This document shows positions 34,573 to 43,619 of a stretch of DNA of 64,000 bases, piece after piece. The position numbers were made by a program, and so were the translations under genes. Positions within the stretch are counted from its first letter, which is position 1; each line of letters opens with the position of its first letter. The stretch comes from UBA2784 sp964494625. GTDB lineage: Bacteria > Pseudomonadota > Alphaproteobacteria > Micropepsales > Micropepsaceae. The notes beneath the pieces are model-generated. The model worked only from the letters and a program-made list of their open reading frames with translations. It had not been told where the DNA came from and did not search any database. The stretch covers positions 62,001 to 126,000 of the forward strand of contig CAZBRT010000004.1 of the NCBI GenBank assembly GCA_964494625.1. Reading direction: 5' to 3'.

Positions 34573-35384
34573 TGACCGGACCATTTCGGTGCGCGTTTCT
34601 CGAGGAAGGCTGTGATGCCTTCGCCCGCATCCGCGTGCAGCATGTTGGCCGTCATCACGCGTGCCATCAGGCCATAGGCCTTGTCGAGGTCAAGATTGCG
34701 CTGGCGGTGGAAGGCTGCCTTGCCAAAGCGGATCGCGGCGGCAGACTTGGACGCGATGCGCGCCGACAGTTCTGCCACGGCGTTGTCGAGTTCCTTGTCT
34801 TCGACCACGCGGTTCACAAGCCCGATGGCGAGCGCATCGGCGGCGCTGACCTTGTCGGCGGTCAGGAGCATTTCCATCGCGCGCTTGGCGCCGATATTGC
34901 GGCTCAAGGCAACGGCGGGCGTCGCACAGAAGAGGCCGATATCCACGCCGGGCGTTGCAAAGCTTGCGTTCTTTGCAGCGACCGCGAGGTCGCATGACGC
35001 TACAAGCTGGCATCCCGCCGCTGTTGCCGTGCCGCGGACGGATGCGATCACCGGCTTGGGCAGTCGCACGAGTTCAGTCATCAGTGCGCCGCACTGGTTG
35101 AAGAGCATGCGGAAGAAGCGCACGCCTTTGTCGGCGTCGGCCTTGTGCGCGGTCAGCTCCTTCAAGTCATGGCCGGAGGAAAAAACCTGCCCCGTGGCGT
35201 TGAGCACGATGACCCGGATGTCGGGGTCGGCTGCGGCCGTTTGCAGTGTGCCGCGCAACTGGCGGATCATTGCCATCGACAGGGCATTGCGCGTCTTTGT
35301 GTCATTGAGGGTGAGGACGAGCACGCCTTTTTCCGGCCCTCGGATGCGCAGGATCGTCTCATCAGCAACAGTTTTGGCGCTCAT
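34569..35384 (-). CDS. enoyl-CoA hydratase/isomerase family protein (ECHDC3-like)
   Basis: 271 aa crotonase fold. The oxyanion-hole segments are FSSGHDLKEL (about 68-77) and ASVRGTATAAGCQLVASCDLA (about 115-135). The GHDLKE signature is typical of the ECHDC3 subgroup rather than of classical short-chain hydratases. The usual first catalytic Glu region reads TPGVDIGLFCATP, i.e. without the Glu pair of active hydratases, so activity may differ. It heads a two-gene unit with the CoA-binding gene and is divergent from rplM. Confidence 0.82.
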   Translation of the reverse strand: MSAKTVADETILRIRGPEKGVLVLTLNDTKTRNALSMAMIRQLRGTLQTAAADPDIRVIVLNATGQVFSSGHDLKELTAHKADADKGVRFFRMLFNQCGALMTELVRLPKPVIASVRGTATAAGCQLVASCDLAVAAKNASFATPGVDIGLFCATPAVALSRNIGAKRAMEMLLTADKVSAADALAIGLVNRVVEDKELDNAVAELSARIASKSAAAIRFGKAAFHRQRNLDLDKAYGLMARVMTANMLHADAGEGITAFLEKRAPKWSGQ

Positions 35385-35461
35385 TGTTGTGGTTCCCCGT
35401 TACCGTAAGTGCAACTCATTGAACTTGCTGGATATTATATTTCCAGCGATCTGCAAAGCGC

Positions 35462-35490
35462 TTGACAGTCAGCCCGCCTGTTCCTAGAAG
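35462..35490 (+). promoter_or_regulatory. promoter of rplM-rpsI
   Basis: TTGACA (35462-35467), a 17-base spacer and TAGAAG (35485-35490), about 57 bases upstream of the rplM ATG. The perfect -35 and correct spacing suit a ribosomal-protein operon; the -10 is weak but acceptable for an alphaproteobacterium. Confidence 0.6.
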
Positions 35491-35546
35491 CCCGCCCGAA
35501 CGTGCCCGGATCGTTTCCGTGGCCCACGTCATCGTTTGAGGAATCC

Positions 35547-36011
35547 ATGGCCACCTATAGCGCAAAAGCCAAGGAGATTACGAAGAAGTGGATCGTCGTC
35601 GATGCAGCCGGCCTTGTGGTCGGACGCGCCGCCTCGATCATCGCACTTCGTCTCCGCGGAAAACACAAGCCGACTTTCACGCCCCACATGGACTGCGGCG
35701 ACAATGTCATCGTGATCAACGCCAGCAAAGTGGTGTTCACGGGCAAAAAGCTCCAGGACAAGGTCTATTACCACCACACCGGCTATCCGGGCGGCATCAA
35801 GGAACGTATCGCTGGCAAGATCCTGGCCGGTCCGTTCCCCGAGCGCGTGATGGAAAAGGCCGTGGAGCGCATGTTGCCGCGCGGCCCGCTTGGCCGTCGC
35901 CAGCTCTCCAACCTGCATGTCTATGCAGGGCCTGAGCATCCGCACACGGCGCAGAAGCCGGAAGTGCTCGATATCAAATCCATGAACAAGAAGAATGTGA
36001 AGGCGGACTGA
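35547..36011 (+). CDS. rplM: 50S ribosomal protein L13
   Basis: 154 aa from ATG 35547. Landmarks: KKWIVVDAAGLVVGRAAS, KHKPTFTPHMDCGDNVIVIN, YYHHTGYPGGIKE, AVERMLPRGPLGRRQ and NLHVYAGPEHPHTAQKP. L13 is an early assembly protein of the large subunit. It precedes rpsI by three bases, the conserved bacterial order, so both are made from the promoter at 35462-35490. Confidence 0.97.
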   Translation: MATYSAKAKEITKKWIVVDAAGLVVGRAASIIALRLRGKHKPTFTPHMDCGDNVIVINASKVVFTGKKLQDKVYYHHTGYPGGIKERIAGKILAGPFPERVMEKAVERMLPRGPLGRRQLSNLHVYAGPEHPHTAQKPEVLDIKSMNKKNVKAD

Positions 36012-36014
36012 TCC

Positions 36015-36509
36015 ATGGCCGAACAGGGACGTACGCTGAATGAATTGAAGTCGCGGCTGGTCAAGGCGGAGCAGCCTGCTGCTCCCGAGACCACAGCCGA
36101 GGCGAAATCCGCGATCGACGCCAAGGGGCGCGTCTATGCGACCGGCAAGCGCAAAAACGCTGTTGCCCGCGTGTGGATCCGCCGCGGCGGCGGCAAGATC
36201 ACGGTCAACGGTCGCGAGGAGCAGGTCTATTTCGCGCGGCCCGTGCTGCGCATGATCCTGCGCCAGCCGCTGGTGACCGCTGCCCGCGAGACCCAGTATG
36301 ATGTGATCGCAACCGTTGTCGGTGGCGGTCTCTCGGGTCAGGCAGGCGCCGTGCGCCATGGCATCTCGAAGGCCCTGCAGCTTTTCGAACCGGAATTGCG
36401 CGCCATCCTCAAGAAGGGCGGCTTCCTTACGCGTGACTCGCGTGTTGTCGAGCGCAAGAAGTACGGCCGTCCAAAGGCGCGCCGCAGCTTCCAGTTCTCG
36501 AAGCGCTAA
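36015..36509 (+). CDS. rpsI: 30S ribosomal protein S9
   Basis: 164 aa. The conserved core runs from GRVYATGKRKNAVARVWIR to the tail KKYGRPKARRSFQFSKR, whose last residues reach the P-site tRNA. The first 35 residues (Glu/Ala-rich) are the alphaproteobacterial N-terminal extension. Second gene of the rplM-rpsI operon, followed by a strong terminator. Confidence 0.97.
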   Translation: MAEQGRTLNELKSRLVKAEQPAAPETTAEAKSAIDAKGRVYATGKRKNAVARVWIRRGGGKITVNGREEQVYFARPVLRMILRQPLVTAARETQYDVIATVVGGGLSGQAGAVRHGISKALQLFEPELRAILKKGGFLTRDSRVVERKKYGRPKARRSFQFSKR

Positions 36510-36538
36510 GACGCACGACGGTTTTCTGTCGACATGCG

Positions 36539-36568
36539 AAGGGCGCTTCTTACCGAAGCGCCCTTTTT
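36539..36568 (+). terminator. intrinsic terminator after rpsI
   Basis: Stem AAGGGCGCTTC paired with GAAGCGCCCTT around a five-base loop (TTACC), followed by a T-run (TTTTT, 36564-36568). It lies about 30 bases after the rpsI stop and separates the operon from argC. Confidence 0.85.
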
Positions 36569-36606
36569 GCTGCAAAAAGTGTTGATCAAACCTCAGGAGA
36601 GCAATC

Positions 36607-37521
36607 ATGACCAAGCCGGTCATCTTCATCGACGGCGAAGCCGGCACAACGGGGCTAGGTATCCGCCAGCGCCTTGATGCGGCGGGCTTTGCTGATGTGC
36701 GCTCGATTGATCCGGCGCGGCGCAAGGAAGAAAGCGCCCGCGCCGACATGATGGCCGAAGCCGCCCTTGTCGTTCTCTGCCTGCCCGATGAGGCGGCCAA
36801 GGAAGCCGTTGCGCTTGCCGCGTCGCTTGGCCACAAGTGCCCGCGCATCCTTGACGCTTCGACCGCGCATCGCGTGGCGGACGGCTGGGTCTACGGGTTT
36901 CCGGAAATGGCAAAGGGCCAGGCAGATGCGATCCGGCAAGCCCCGCGCGTATCAAATCCCGGCTGCTACCCGACAGGTGCCATCGCGCTCATCCGGCCCT
37001 TGGTCGATGCGGGACTTCTGCCGGCGGATACGCCGGTCACGGTCAATGCCGTCAGCGGCTATTCGGGCGGCGGCAAGCAGATGATCGAACAGTACGAAGG
37101 TGGCGCGCATCCGAAGTTTGATCTCTATGGGCTTTCCATGGAACACAAGCATGTGCCCGAGCTTTATCTCTACAGCCGACTTGCGCGGCGGCCGATCTTT
37201 GTGCCGTCGGTCGGCGATTTCCGGCAGGGCATGATCGTCTCGGTGCCGCTCTTTGCCGAGCAGATGAAGGGCAAGCCCACCGGCAAAGACGTGTCCGACG
37301 TGCTCGTGCGCCACTATGCGGGATCGGATACGATCAGCGTGAACGTGGACAGCCCCGCGCGCCTTGAACCCGAGGCGCTGAACGACACCAACAAGATGGA
37401 ATTACGCGTTTACGCCAATGACCGTCTGGGCCAGATGGTGCTGACAGCGCGGTTGGACAATCTGGGCAAGGGTGCTTCGGGTGCGGCGGTGCAGAACATC
37501 CGCCTGATGCTGGGCGTCTGA
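36607..37521 (+). CDS. argC: N-acetyl-gamma-glutamyl-phosphate reductase (short type)
   Basis: 304 aa, the shorter (type 2) ArgC common in proteobacteria. It has an N-terminal NADP motif (VIFIDGEAGTTGLGI), the catalytic Cys at 120 (VSNPGCYPTGAI), then SGYSGGGKQMIEQYE and HKHVPELYLYS. It reduces N-acetylglutamyl phosphate to the semialdehyde in arginine synthesis. The start at 36607 has a good GGAGAG site seven bases upstream. PaiB-like gene follows by five bases. Confidence 0.95.
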   Translation: MTKPVIFIDGEAGTTGLGIRQRLDAAGFADVRSIDPARRKEESARADMMAEAALVVLCLPDEAAKEAVALAASLGHKCPRILDASTAHRVADGWVYGFPEMAKGQADAIRQAPRVSNPGCYPTGAIALIRPLVDAGLLPADTPVTVNAVSGYSGGGKQMIEQYEGGAHPKFDLYGLSMEHKHVPELYLYSRLARRPIFVPSVGDFRQGMIVSVPLFAEQMKGKPTGKDVSDVLVRHYAGSDTISVNVDSPARLEPEALNDTNKMELRVYANDRLGQMVLTARLDNLGKGASGAAVQNIRLMLGV

Positions 37522-37526
37522 CGCCC

Positions 37527-38147
37527 ATGTATGCGCCCAAACTGTTTGCAGTAACCGAGCGGGAGGCGATCCACGCGATGATCGCAGCGCACGGGCTTTC
37601 GATGATCGCTGCTGTTGACGGCGTGCGTCCCGTCATTGGCTATGCGCCGCTGGTGCTTGACCCCGCAAAAGATGCGCTTGGTGCCGTTTCGTTTCATCTG
37701 GCGAAGGGCAATCGCCTGGTCGATGTGCTTGTGCGAGGCGGCGAGGTCGTGATCAGCCTTCTGGGTGATAACGCCTATGTCTCGCCGGACTGGTACGAAT
37801 CCGAAGGCATGGTGCCGACCTGGAACTATGTCGCTGCCGAGCTTGAGGGCAGGGCAAGGGTTTTGTCCGACGCTGAATTGCGCGCGCAGCTTGACGCACT
37901 TTCCGCCGTGCACGAGGCGCGACTGGCCCCCAAGCCGCCATGGACCACGGCCAAAGTGCCCGCCGGGAAGCTCGACGCGATGCTGACCATGATTGCCGGG
38001 TTTGAAGTTGTGATCGAGCGCGCCAGCGCCAAGCACAAGCTCTCGCAGAACCGCAACGCGGTCGATCATGCAGGCGTCGTTCGCGGCCTTGAGGCGCGCG
38101 GTGATGCGGCGTCACTTGCCATTGCGGCATGGATGAAGGCGCGCTGA
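37527..38147 (+). CDS. PaiB-family FMN-binding negative transcriptional regulator
   Basis: 206 aa. Pattern of the PaiB/FMN-binding split-barrel family: MYAPKLFAVTE at the start, GYAPLVLDPAKDALGAVSFHLAKGN, DNAYVSPDWYES, VPTWNYVAAELEG, LDAMLTMIAGFEVVIER, KHKLSQNRN, ending in LAIAAWMKAR. The family was named for repression of sporulation and protease genes in Bacillus; the role in alphaproteobacteria is not established. Probably co-transcribed with argC. Its stop abuts the stop of the convergent phaC gene. Confidence 0.88.
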   Translation: MYAPKLFAVTEREAIHAMIAAHGLSMIAAVDGVRPVIGYAPLVLDPAKDALGAVSFHLAKGNRLVDVLVRGGEVVISLLGDNAYVSPDWYESEGMVPTWNYVAAELEGRARVLSDAELRAQLDALSAVHEARLAPKPPWTTAKVPAGKLDAMLTMIAGFEVVIERASAKHKLSQNRNAVDHAGVVRGLEARGDAASLAIAAWMKAR

Positions 38148-40145
38148 TTATTTCATCCGCACATAGGTGCCCGGCGCGTCGCCGAGCACTTTGAGCCTGC
38201 CGTCGCCGGGCACGCGCGCCTTGACCATCTTGCCGGATTTGGGCGCCAGCCATTTTTCCCAATAGGGCCACCACGAGCCGGGATTTTCGGTGGCGCCCTT
38301 GAGCCATGCGTCAACTGTCTCGGCGGGCTTCTCGTTCACCCAATGCTGGTACTTTTTCGCGTCGGGATGATTGATGACGCCGGCGATGTGGCCGGAGCCG
38401 GCAAGCATGAACGTCACCGGCCCCGAGAACAATCGCGTCGCCTTGAAGACGGAGCGGTAAGGCGCGATGTGGTCGTCGCGCGACGATTGCAGGAAGACCG
38501 GCACCTTCACCTTTGACAGGTCCACCTTCTTGCCCGCCAGCATCATCTGCCCGCGCGCCAGCTTGTTGTGGCGATAGCACTCGCGCAGATAGAACATGTG
38601 CATGCGGATCGGCATGCGGGTCGCGTCAGAATTCCAGTAGAGCAGGTCGAACGCCATGGGATCGCGTCCCATGAGGTAATTGTTGACCACGAAGGACCAG
38701 ATGAGGTCGTTCGACCGCAGCATGTTGAATGTGGTCGCCATCGACTGGCCGTCGAGATAGCCGCCGTTGGCGCGCATCATCGCTTCCATCGCGGCAAGTT
38801 GCTCGTCGTCGATGAAGACCTCTAGCTCGCCCGGTTCGGAGAAATCGACCTGGGCGGCAAAGAAGGTCGCGGAGTTGACGCGGTCATCGCCTGAAGTCGC
38901 CATGAGCCCCAGTGTGGAGGCGAGCAACGTGCCGCCGATGCAATAGCCGATCACATTTGGATCGCGCACGCCGGTTGCCTTCTCGACCGCCTCAAGGCCG
39001 GCGAAAATGCCGAGCCGCATGTAATCCTCGAACGTCTTTTCGGCAAGCTTGCTGTCCGGGTTCACCCAGGACGCGACAAAGACCGTATAGCCCTTGCCCG
39101 TCATGTAGCGGATGAACGAGTTCTCGGGCTTGAGGTCGAGGATGTAGTATTTGTTGATCCATGGCGGAAAGATCAGAAGCGGGCGCTCATGCACTGTTTC
39201 GGTCGTCGGGTCGAACTGCAAAAGCTCCATCAGTTCGTTGCGCCAGACGACTTTGCCGGGCGCGGTTGCGATGTTCTTGCCGAACTCGAACTTGGTGTCG
39301 TCCGTCTGACGGATCGCAAGCTTGCCGCCGCCGCGCTTCAGATCATGCAAAAGATTGTCGAGACCACGCACGAGGTTTTCGCCGCTTGTCCGCAGCGTCT
39401 CGCGCAAGACTTCGGGATTGGTCAGGAGAAAATTGGAGGGCGAGAGCGCATCGGCAAACTGGCGCGTGAAGAACTCGACACGCTTGCGGGTGCGCTCATC
39501 GACATGGGACGCTTCGCTGATCGTACTCTGGAGCCAGCGCGCCGACATGAGATATGACTGCCGGAAGAAGTCAAAAATCTGGTAGTCGGTCCAGGCCGGA
39601 TCCTTGAACCTTTTGTCGGCAACGGGCGGGGCGGCTTCTTCCTTTTTGCCGCCGATGAGGCGCGAGCCGGCGGATTGCAGGACACCCATGTAATCCTGCC
39701 AGAAACGTACTTGCGCCGACCAGAAATAGGACGGATCGCGGATCGCCTGCGCAGCAAAATCGCTGATGGCGCCCCCGATGTTCAGGGGGTCCATGGGTGC
39801 GCCTTGCGCGCCACTGCTCTGGCCTTGCGCCATGGCGATGGTTGCCTTGGCTGCCCGCTGGCTGGCCTTGAGAAGGTTCTTGGCGAGCGTCAGCACGTTG
39901 GGCCGGGGAAAGCCGGTTTCGGGTGCCGGCCTGGATGCCTCCTTGGGCGCCTCCTTTGACGTCGCCTTGGATGAGGCTGGTTGCGCGGTCTTGCCGTCTG
40001 CCTTTGCGGTCGCGGCCTTTGCCTTTGCGGGCTTGGTGGACGCGGGCTTGCGGGCGCGCGACGCCTTGGCGCGCTTGGGTGCTGCGCCGCCTTCGACTGC
40101 AGCGGCGGCCGCTTTGGCTTCCGTCCGGCTTTGGTCCTCAGCCAT
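38148..40145 (-). CDS. phaC: class I polyhydroxyalkanoate synthase
   Basis: 665 aa. It polymerises (R)-3-hydroxyacyl-CoA into polyhydroxyalkanoate granules. The lipase-like box IGYCIGGTL contains the catalytic Cys at 402; the Asp in QSSRDDHIAP and His in GSGHIAGVINHP complete the triad. PhaC_N region (about 150-300) precedes the alpha/beta-hydrolase. Class I enzymes are near 590 aa; the extra length is an N-terminal Ala/Lys/Pro-rich tail (residues 1-80), possibly disordered. No phaAB or phasin genes are in the window. Confidence 0.95.
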   Translation of the reverse strand: MAEDQSRTEAKAAAAAVEGGAAPKRAKASRARKPASTKPAKAKAATAKADGKTAQPASSKATSKEAPKEASRPAPETGFPRPNVLTLAKNLLKASQRAAKATIAMAQGQSSGAQGAPMDPLNIGGAISDFAAQAIRDPSYFWSAQVRFWQDYMGVLQSAGSRLIGGKKEEAAPPVADKRFKDPAWTDYQIFDFFRQSYLMSARWLQSTISEASHVDERTRKRVEFFTRQFADALSPSNFLLTNPEVLRETLRTSGENLVRGLDNLLHDLKRGGGKLAIRQTDDTKFEFGKNIATAPGKVVWRNELMELLQFDPTTETVHERPLLIFPPWINKYYILDLKPENSFIRYMTGKGYTVFVASWVNPDSKLAEKTFEDYMRLGIFAGLEAVEKATGVRDPNVIGYCIGGTLLASTLGLMATSGDDRVNSATFFAAQVDFSEPGELEVFIDDEQLAAMEAMMRANGGYLDGQSMATTFNMLRSNDLIWSFVVNNYLMGRDPMAFDLLYWNSDATRMPIRMHMFYLRECYRHNKLARGQMMLAGKKVDLSKVKVPVFLQSSRDDHIAPYRSVFKATRLFSGPVTFMLAGSGHIAGVINHPDAKKYQHWVNEKPAETVDAWLKGATENPGSWWPYWEKWLAPKSGKMVKARVPGDGRLKVLGDAPGTYVRMK

Positions 40146-40364
40146 GAAAGCTAATCCCTTTTCGTCAAACCGGGCTTCGTCAATCCGGGAGAACGGATAG
40201 TGTCAGGGTGACGCAGGCGCAAGCCAAAGCGAAGAAAAATCCGCCGGGCCGGATTACCGCATGTTTCCTTGCGCTCGCCTTCGCAGTTGCGTCATAAAGG
40301 CGCCCAGAGGGCATGGTCACATCCGGACCAGCCCATTGGCTTTACCCATTCCGGCAGGATTTCC

Positions 40365-41021
40365 ATGTCCAACATGCTTCGCGTCCTTCCATTCCTTGTT
40401 GCTGCAGGTTTTGGCCTTTCGGCGTGCTCGGTTGTTCCGGAATGGGCTGGCGGGTCGAGCAGCGAGGAAGCGGCGCCCGCCGATGGCGACTATCCCGTGC
40501 TGGCTGAAGTTCCCGCGACGCCGGAATCGACCACGACAGTCGAGCAGCGCCGCGACATCGTTGACGGCCTTGTGGCGGACCGTGAGATGGCGCGCCACTC
40601 GGGCGAGCAATTGCGCGGTGGCACGGCAGCCGGCGCGCCGCCGGTTGCGGGGCCTGAGGATGCTCCCGTCGGCACCGCCGAAGAAACGGCGCCTGTACCG
40701 CTGACAGCTTCAACTGCCATTGCTTTCCCGGCGGGTGCTGCAACCCTTGATGAAATCCAGCTGGCCCGCATCGAAGCCGTGGGCAAGTCATTGGCTACGC
40801 GGCAGGGCGTCGTCGTGAAAGTAGCCGGTTATGCCGGCAGTGCGGAAGTCGAGTCCGGCAGCGCCAGTGGCGCGGACCTCGCGATGGCGCGGGCGAGTGC
40901 GGTTGCCCAGCTGCTCGCCGTTGCTGGTGTGCCAGCCGAGGCCATTCTGGTCGGCGTGCCCGACCCCATGCCGGAGCTGAGCGCCGCCGACTATCACCGT
41001 GTCACGATTACTGTCGAGTAA
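40365..41021 (+). CDS. OmpA-like lipoprotein
   Basis: 218 aa from ATG 40365. A lipoprotein signal (MLRVLPFLVAAGFGLSAC, lipobox LSAC) suggests an outer-membrane or periplasmic anchor. The middle is Ala/Glu/Pro-rich and variable. The C-terminal part resembles the OmpA/MotB fold: TAIAFPAGAATLDE, VVKVAGYAGSAE, LAMARASAVAQLLAVAGVPAEAI, which is weaker than a standard OmpA repeat. It may bind peptidoglycan. Same strand as the aminotransferase 17 bases downstream. Confidence 0.72.
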   Translation: MSNMLRVLPFLVAAGFGLSACSVVPEWAGGSSSEEAAPADGDYPVLAEVPATPESTTTVEQRRDIVDGLVADREMARHSGEQLRGGTAAGAPPVAGPEDAPVGTAEETAPVPLTASTAIAFPAGAATLDEIQLARIEAVGKSLATRQGVVVKVAGYAGSAEVESGSASGADLAMARASAVAQLLAVAGVPAEAILVGVPDPMPELSAADYHRVTITVE

Positions 41022-41038
41022 GAGGCTGCCGGGCACGG

Positions 41039-42265
41039 ATGGACACCGAGTTCCACAAGATCAGGCGGCTGCCGCCTTATGTGTTTGAAGAAGTCAACCG
41101 GCTGAAAGCAAAGTCGCGGGCGGCGGGCGCGGACATCATCGATTTCGGCATGGGCAATCCCGACATGCCGACGCCCAAGCACATTACCGACAAGCTGATC
41201 GAGACCGCGCGTGATCCGCGCGCCAATCGGTATTCCGCTTCGCGCGGGATCGCGGGGCTGCGGCGTGCGCTTGCCGGATATTACGAGCGGCGGTTTGGCG
41301 TGAAGCTTGATCCGGATCGCGAGGTCATCTCGACGCTTGGATCGAAAGAAGGCTTTGCCAATCTCGCGCAGGCGATCACGACGCCGGGCGATGTCATCCT
41401 GGTGCCAAACCCGGCCTATCCGATCCATGCCTATGGTTTCATCATGGCGGGTGCGGTCATCCGCCATGTGCCGGCGGATTCTCCCGAGGAGTTCCTGCGC
41501 CGCATCCATCAGTCGGCACGTCACTCTGTGCCGCCACCTTCGGCGCTGGTGGTCAGCTATCCGTCCAATCCGACGGCGCAAACGGTCGATCTCGACTTCT
41601 ACAAGGAGATTGTCGCCTTTGCCCGCAAGTCAGGCATGTGGGTGCTTTCGGATGTTGCCTATTCGGAGCTCTATTTCGACGGCAAGCCGCCGCCGTCGAT
41701 CCTTGAGGTCGAGGGCGCGCGGGATCTGGCTATCGAATTTGGTTCGCTGTCAAAGACCTATGCGATGCCTGGCTGGCGGGTGGGCTATGCCGTCGGCAAT
41801 GCGCGGCTTGTCGGGGCGCTGGCACGCATCAAATCCTATCTCGACTATGGCGCGTTTACGCCCATCCAGGTTGCGGCAACGGCCGCACTCAATGGCCCGC
41901 AGGATTGCGTCAGCGAAATCCGCAACATCTACAAGTCGCGCCGCGACGTGCTGGTCGACAGTCTTGCGCGCGCGGGATGGAACATCCCGAGCCCGGCTGC
42001 GACCATGTTTGCATGGGCGCCGCTGCCGGAGCGCTTCCGCGAAATGGGTTCGCTCGCCTTTTCGAAGCTGCTTCTGGAACATGCAGGCGTTGCCGTCGCA
42101 CCCGGTATCGGATTTGGCGAATATGGCGATGGCCATGTGCGCTTTGCGCTGGTCGAGAACGAGCAGCGCACAAGGCAGGCGGGTCGCGCGATCAGGAAAT
42201 TCTTTCAGGCCCATGCGGGTGCTGCCGAAACACCCGACAATCCGGAACTGGTGCGCGCCTCATGA
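41039..42265 (+). CDS. class I/II aminotransferase (AlaC / LL-DAP-aminotransferase-like)
   Basis: 408 aa, PLP-dependent fold type I. Substrate-proximal and cofactor motifs: DFGMGNPDMPTP, then SKEGFANLAQAITTPGD, VSYPSNPTAQTVD, and the PLP lysine at 239 in SLSKTYAMPGWRVG. The protein is closest in layout to alanine aminotransferase AlaC and the LL-diaminopimelate aminotransferase group. Since homoserine dehydrogenase follows with a four-base overlap, an amino-donor role around aspartate-family metabolism is likely. Substrate cannot be fixed from sequence. Confidence 0.88.
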   Translation: MDTEFHKIRRLPPYVFEEVNRLKAKSRAAGADIIDFGMGNPDMPTPKHITDKLIETARDPRANRYSASRGIAGLRRALAGYYERRFGVKLDPDREVISTLGSKEGFANLAQAITTPGDVILVPNPAYPIHAYGFIMAGAVIRHVPADSPEEFLRRIHQSARHSVPPPSALVVSYPSNPTAQTVDLDFYKEIVAFARKSGMWVLSDVAYSELYFDGKPPPSILEVEGARDLAIEFGSLSKTYAMPGWRVGYAVGNARLVGALARIKSYLDYGAFTPIQVAATAALNGPQDCVSEIRNIYKSRRDVLVDSLARAGWNIPSPAATMFAWAPLPERFREMGSLAFSKLLLEHAGVAVAPGIGFGEYGDGHVRFALVENEQRTRQAGRAIRKFFQAHAGAAETPDNPELVRAS

Positions 42266-43548
42266 AATCGCTGAAAGTGGCACTTGCCGGGCTCGGCACG
42301 GTGGGTGGTGGCGTCGCCAAAGTGCTGGACGAGCAGAAGGCGCGCATCGCCGAACGCTGCGGACGCGTGATCGAGGTTTCAGCCATCAGCTCGCGCACGC
42401 GGGCCAAGGCGGATCACCTGCCGCTGGGCGCTGCAAAATGGTTTGACGATCCGCGCGTGATGGCTGCAACGGCCGACGCCGATGTGGTCGTGGAAGTCAT
42501 TGGTGGCGAGACGATGGCCGCCGAGTTGATCGATGCGGCGATCGGCGCAGGCCGCCATGTAGTTACCGCCAACAAATCGCTTCTCGCCTCCCATGGCGCA
42601 TCCATTGCCCGCAGCGCCGAGGCCAAGGGTGTTGCCCTCAAATTCGAGGCCGCTGTTGCGGGCGGCATTCCGATCATCAAGGCGCTGAAAGAAGGCCTTG
42701 CCGCCAACGAGATCGTCCGCGCCTATGGCATCCTCAACGGCACCTGCAATTACATCCTTACGCAGATGGAGCAGACGGGCCGCCCGTTTGCGCAGGTTTT
42801 GGCGGACGCGCAGAAGCTGGGTTATGCCGAAGCGGATCCGGCGCTTGACGTCGGCGGTGGCGACACGGCCCACAAGCTTGCAGTTCTTGCCGCCGTCGCC
42901 TTTGGCACTGTTCCTGATTTCGCCGGTGTCCACACGCAGGGCATCCAGCAGATTTCGCCCATCGACATCGCGTTTGCGCGCGAGTTCGGCTACCGCATCA
43001 AGCTTCTGGGCATTGCACGCATGACGCCGCACGGCGTTGAACAGCGCGTGCATCCGGCGATGGTGCCTCTTGATACGCCGCTGGCCGATGTGGGCGGCGT
43101 CTTCAATGCCGTTGTGACCGAAAGCTCAAACGCGGGTGTTTCGGTATTTGAGGGACGCGGCGCGGGCGAACGGCCAACTGCATCGGCCATCGTGTCGGAT
43201 CTGGTCGATCTTGCCCGCGGCTTTGTCATTCCGGCGTTTGGTGTGTTGGCGACCCGGCTGAAGGACGCACCCCGCGCGCCTTTGGACGCGCGCACCGGTC
43301 CCTTTTATCTGCGCTTCAATGTGCTCGACCGGCCGGGCGTGGTGGCGGTCATTTCCGGCTGCCTTGCCGAACAGGGCATTTCCATCGAAAGCATGTTGCA
43401 GCGGGGCCGGGCGCCCGGCGAGCCGGTTGCCATCGTTATGATCACCCACGATGCCAGCGAAGCCGCCATGAAGGCAGCCCTTGCCTTGATCGAAGGCAGG
43501 GACGTGCTTGTCGAGCCCGCCTGCCTCATCCGCATGGAAAAGTTCTGA
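42262..43548 (+). CDS. hom: homoserine dehydrogenase
   Basis: 428 aa from ATG 42262, overlapping the aminotransferase stop (ATGA). NAD(P)-binding LKVALAGLGTVGGGV; substrate region NGTCNYILTQME, YAEADPALDVGGGDTAHKLA; C-terminal ACT domain (YLRFNVLDRPGVVAVIS) for feedback by threonine. Converts aspartate semialdehyde to homoserine on the way to threonine, methionine and isoleucine. Followed by a short C-rich palindrome (about 43556-43572). Confidence 0.96.
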   Translation: MKSLKVALAGLGTVGGGVAKVLDEQKARIAERCGRVIEVSAISSRTRAKADHLPLGAAKWFDDPRVMAATADADVVVEVIGGETMAAELIDAAIGAGRHVVTANKSLLASHGASIARSAEAKGVALKFEAAVAGGIPIIKALKEGLAANEIVRAYGILNGTCNYILTQMEQTGRPFAQVLADAQKLGYAEADPALDVGGGDTAHKLAVLAAVAFGTVPDFAGVHTQGIQQISPIDIAFAREFGYRIKLLGIARMTPHGVEQRVHPAMVPLDTPLADVGGVFNAVVTESSNAGVSVFEGRGAGERPTASAIVSDLVDLARGFVIPAFGVLATRLKDAPRAPLDARTGPFYLRFNVLDRPGVVAVISGCLAEQGISIESMLQRGRAPGEPVAIVMITHDASEAAMKAALALIEGRDVLVEPACLIRMEKF

Positions 43549-43619
43549 TTCCCCTTCCCCTTGCGGGGAATTGGCGGCATAGATGCGCGCCGAATCTTGA
43601 TCCAGGAGAGCCTTGTCCC

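Noticed and set aside
35529..36848. 439-codon minus-strand frame across rplM and rpsI
   Set aside because: Antisense shadow of two ribosomal-protein genes in high-GC DNA.
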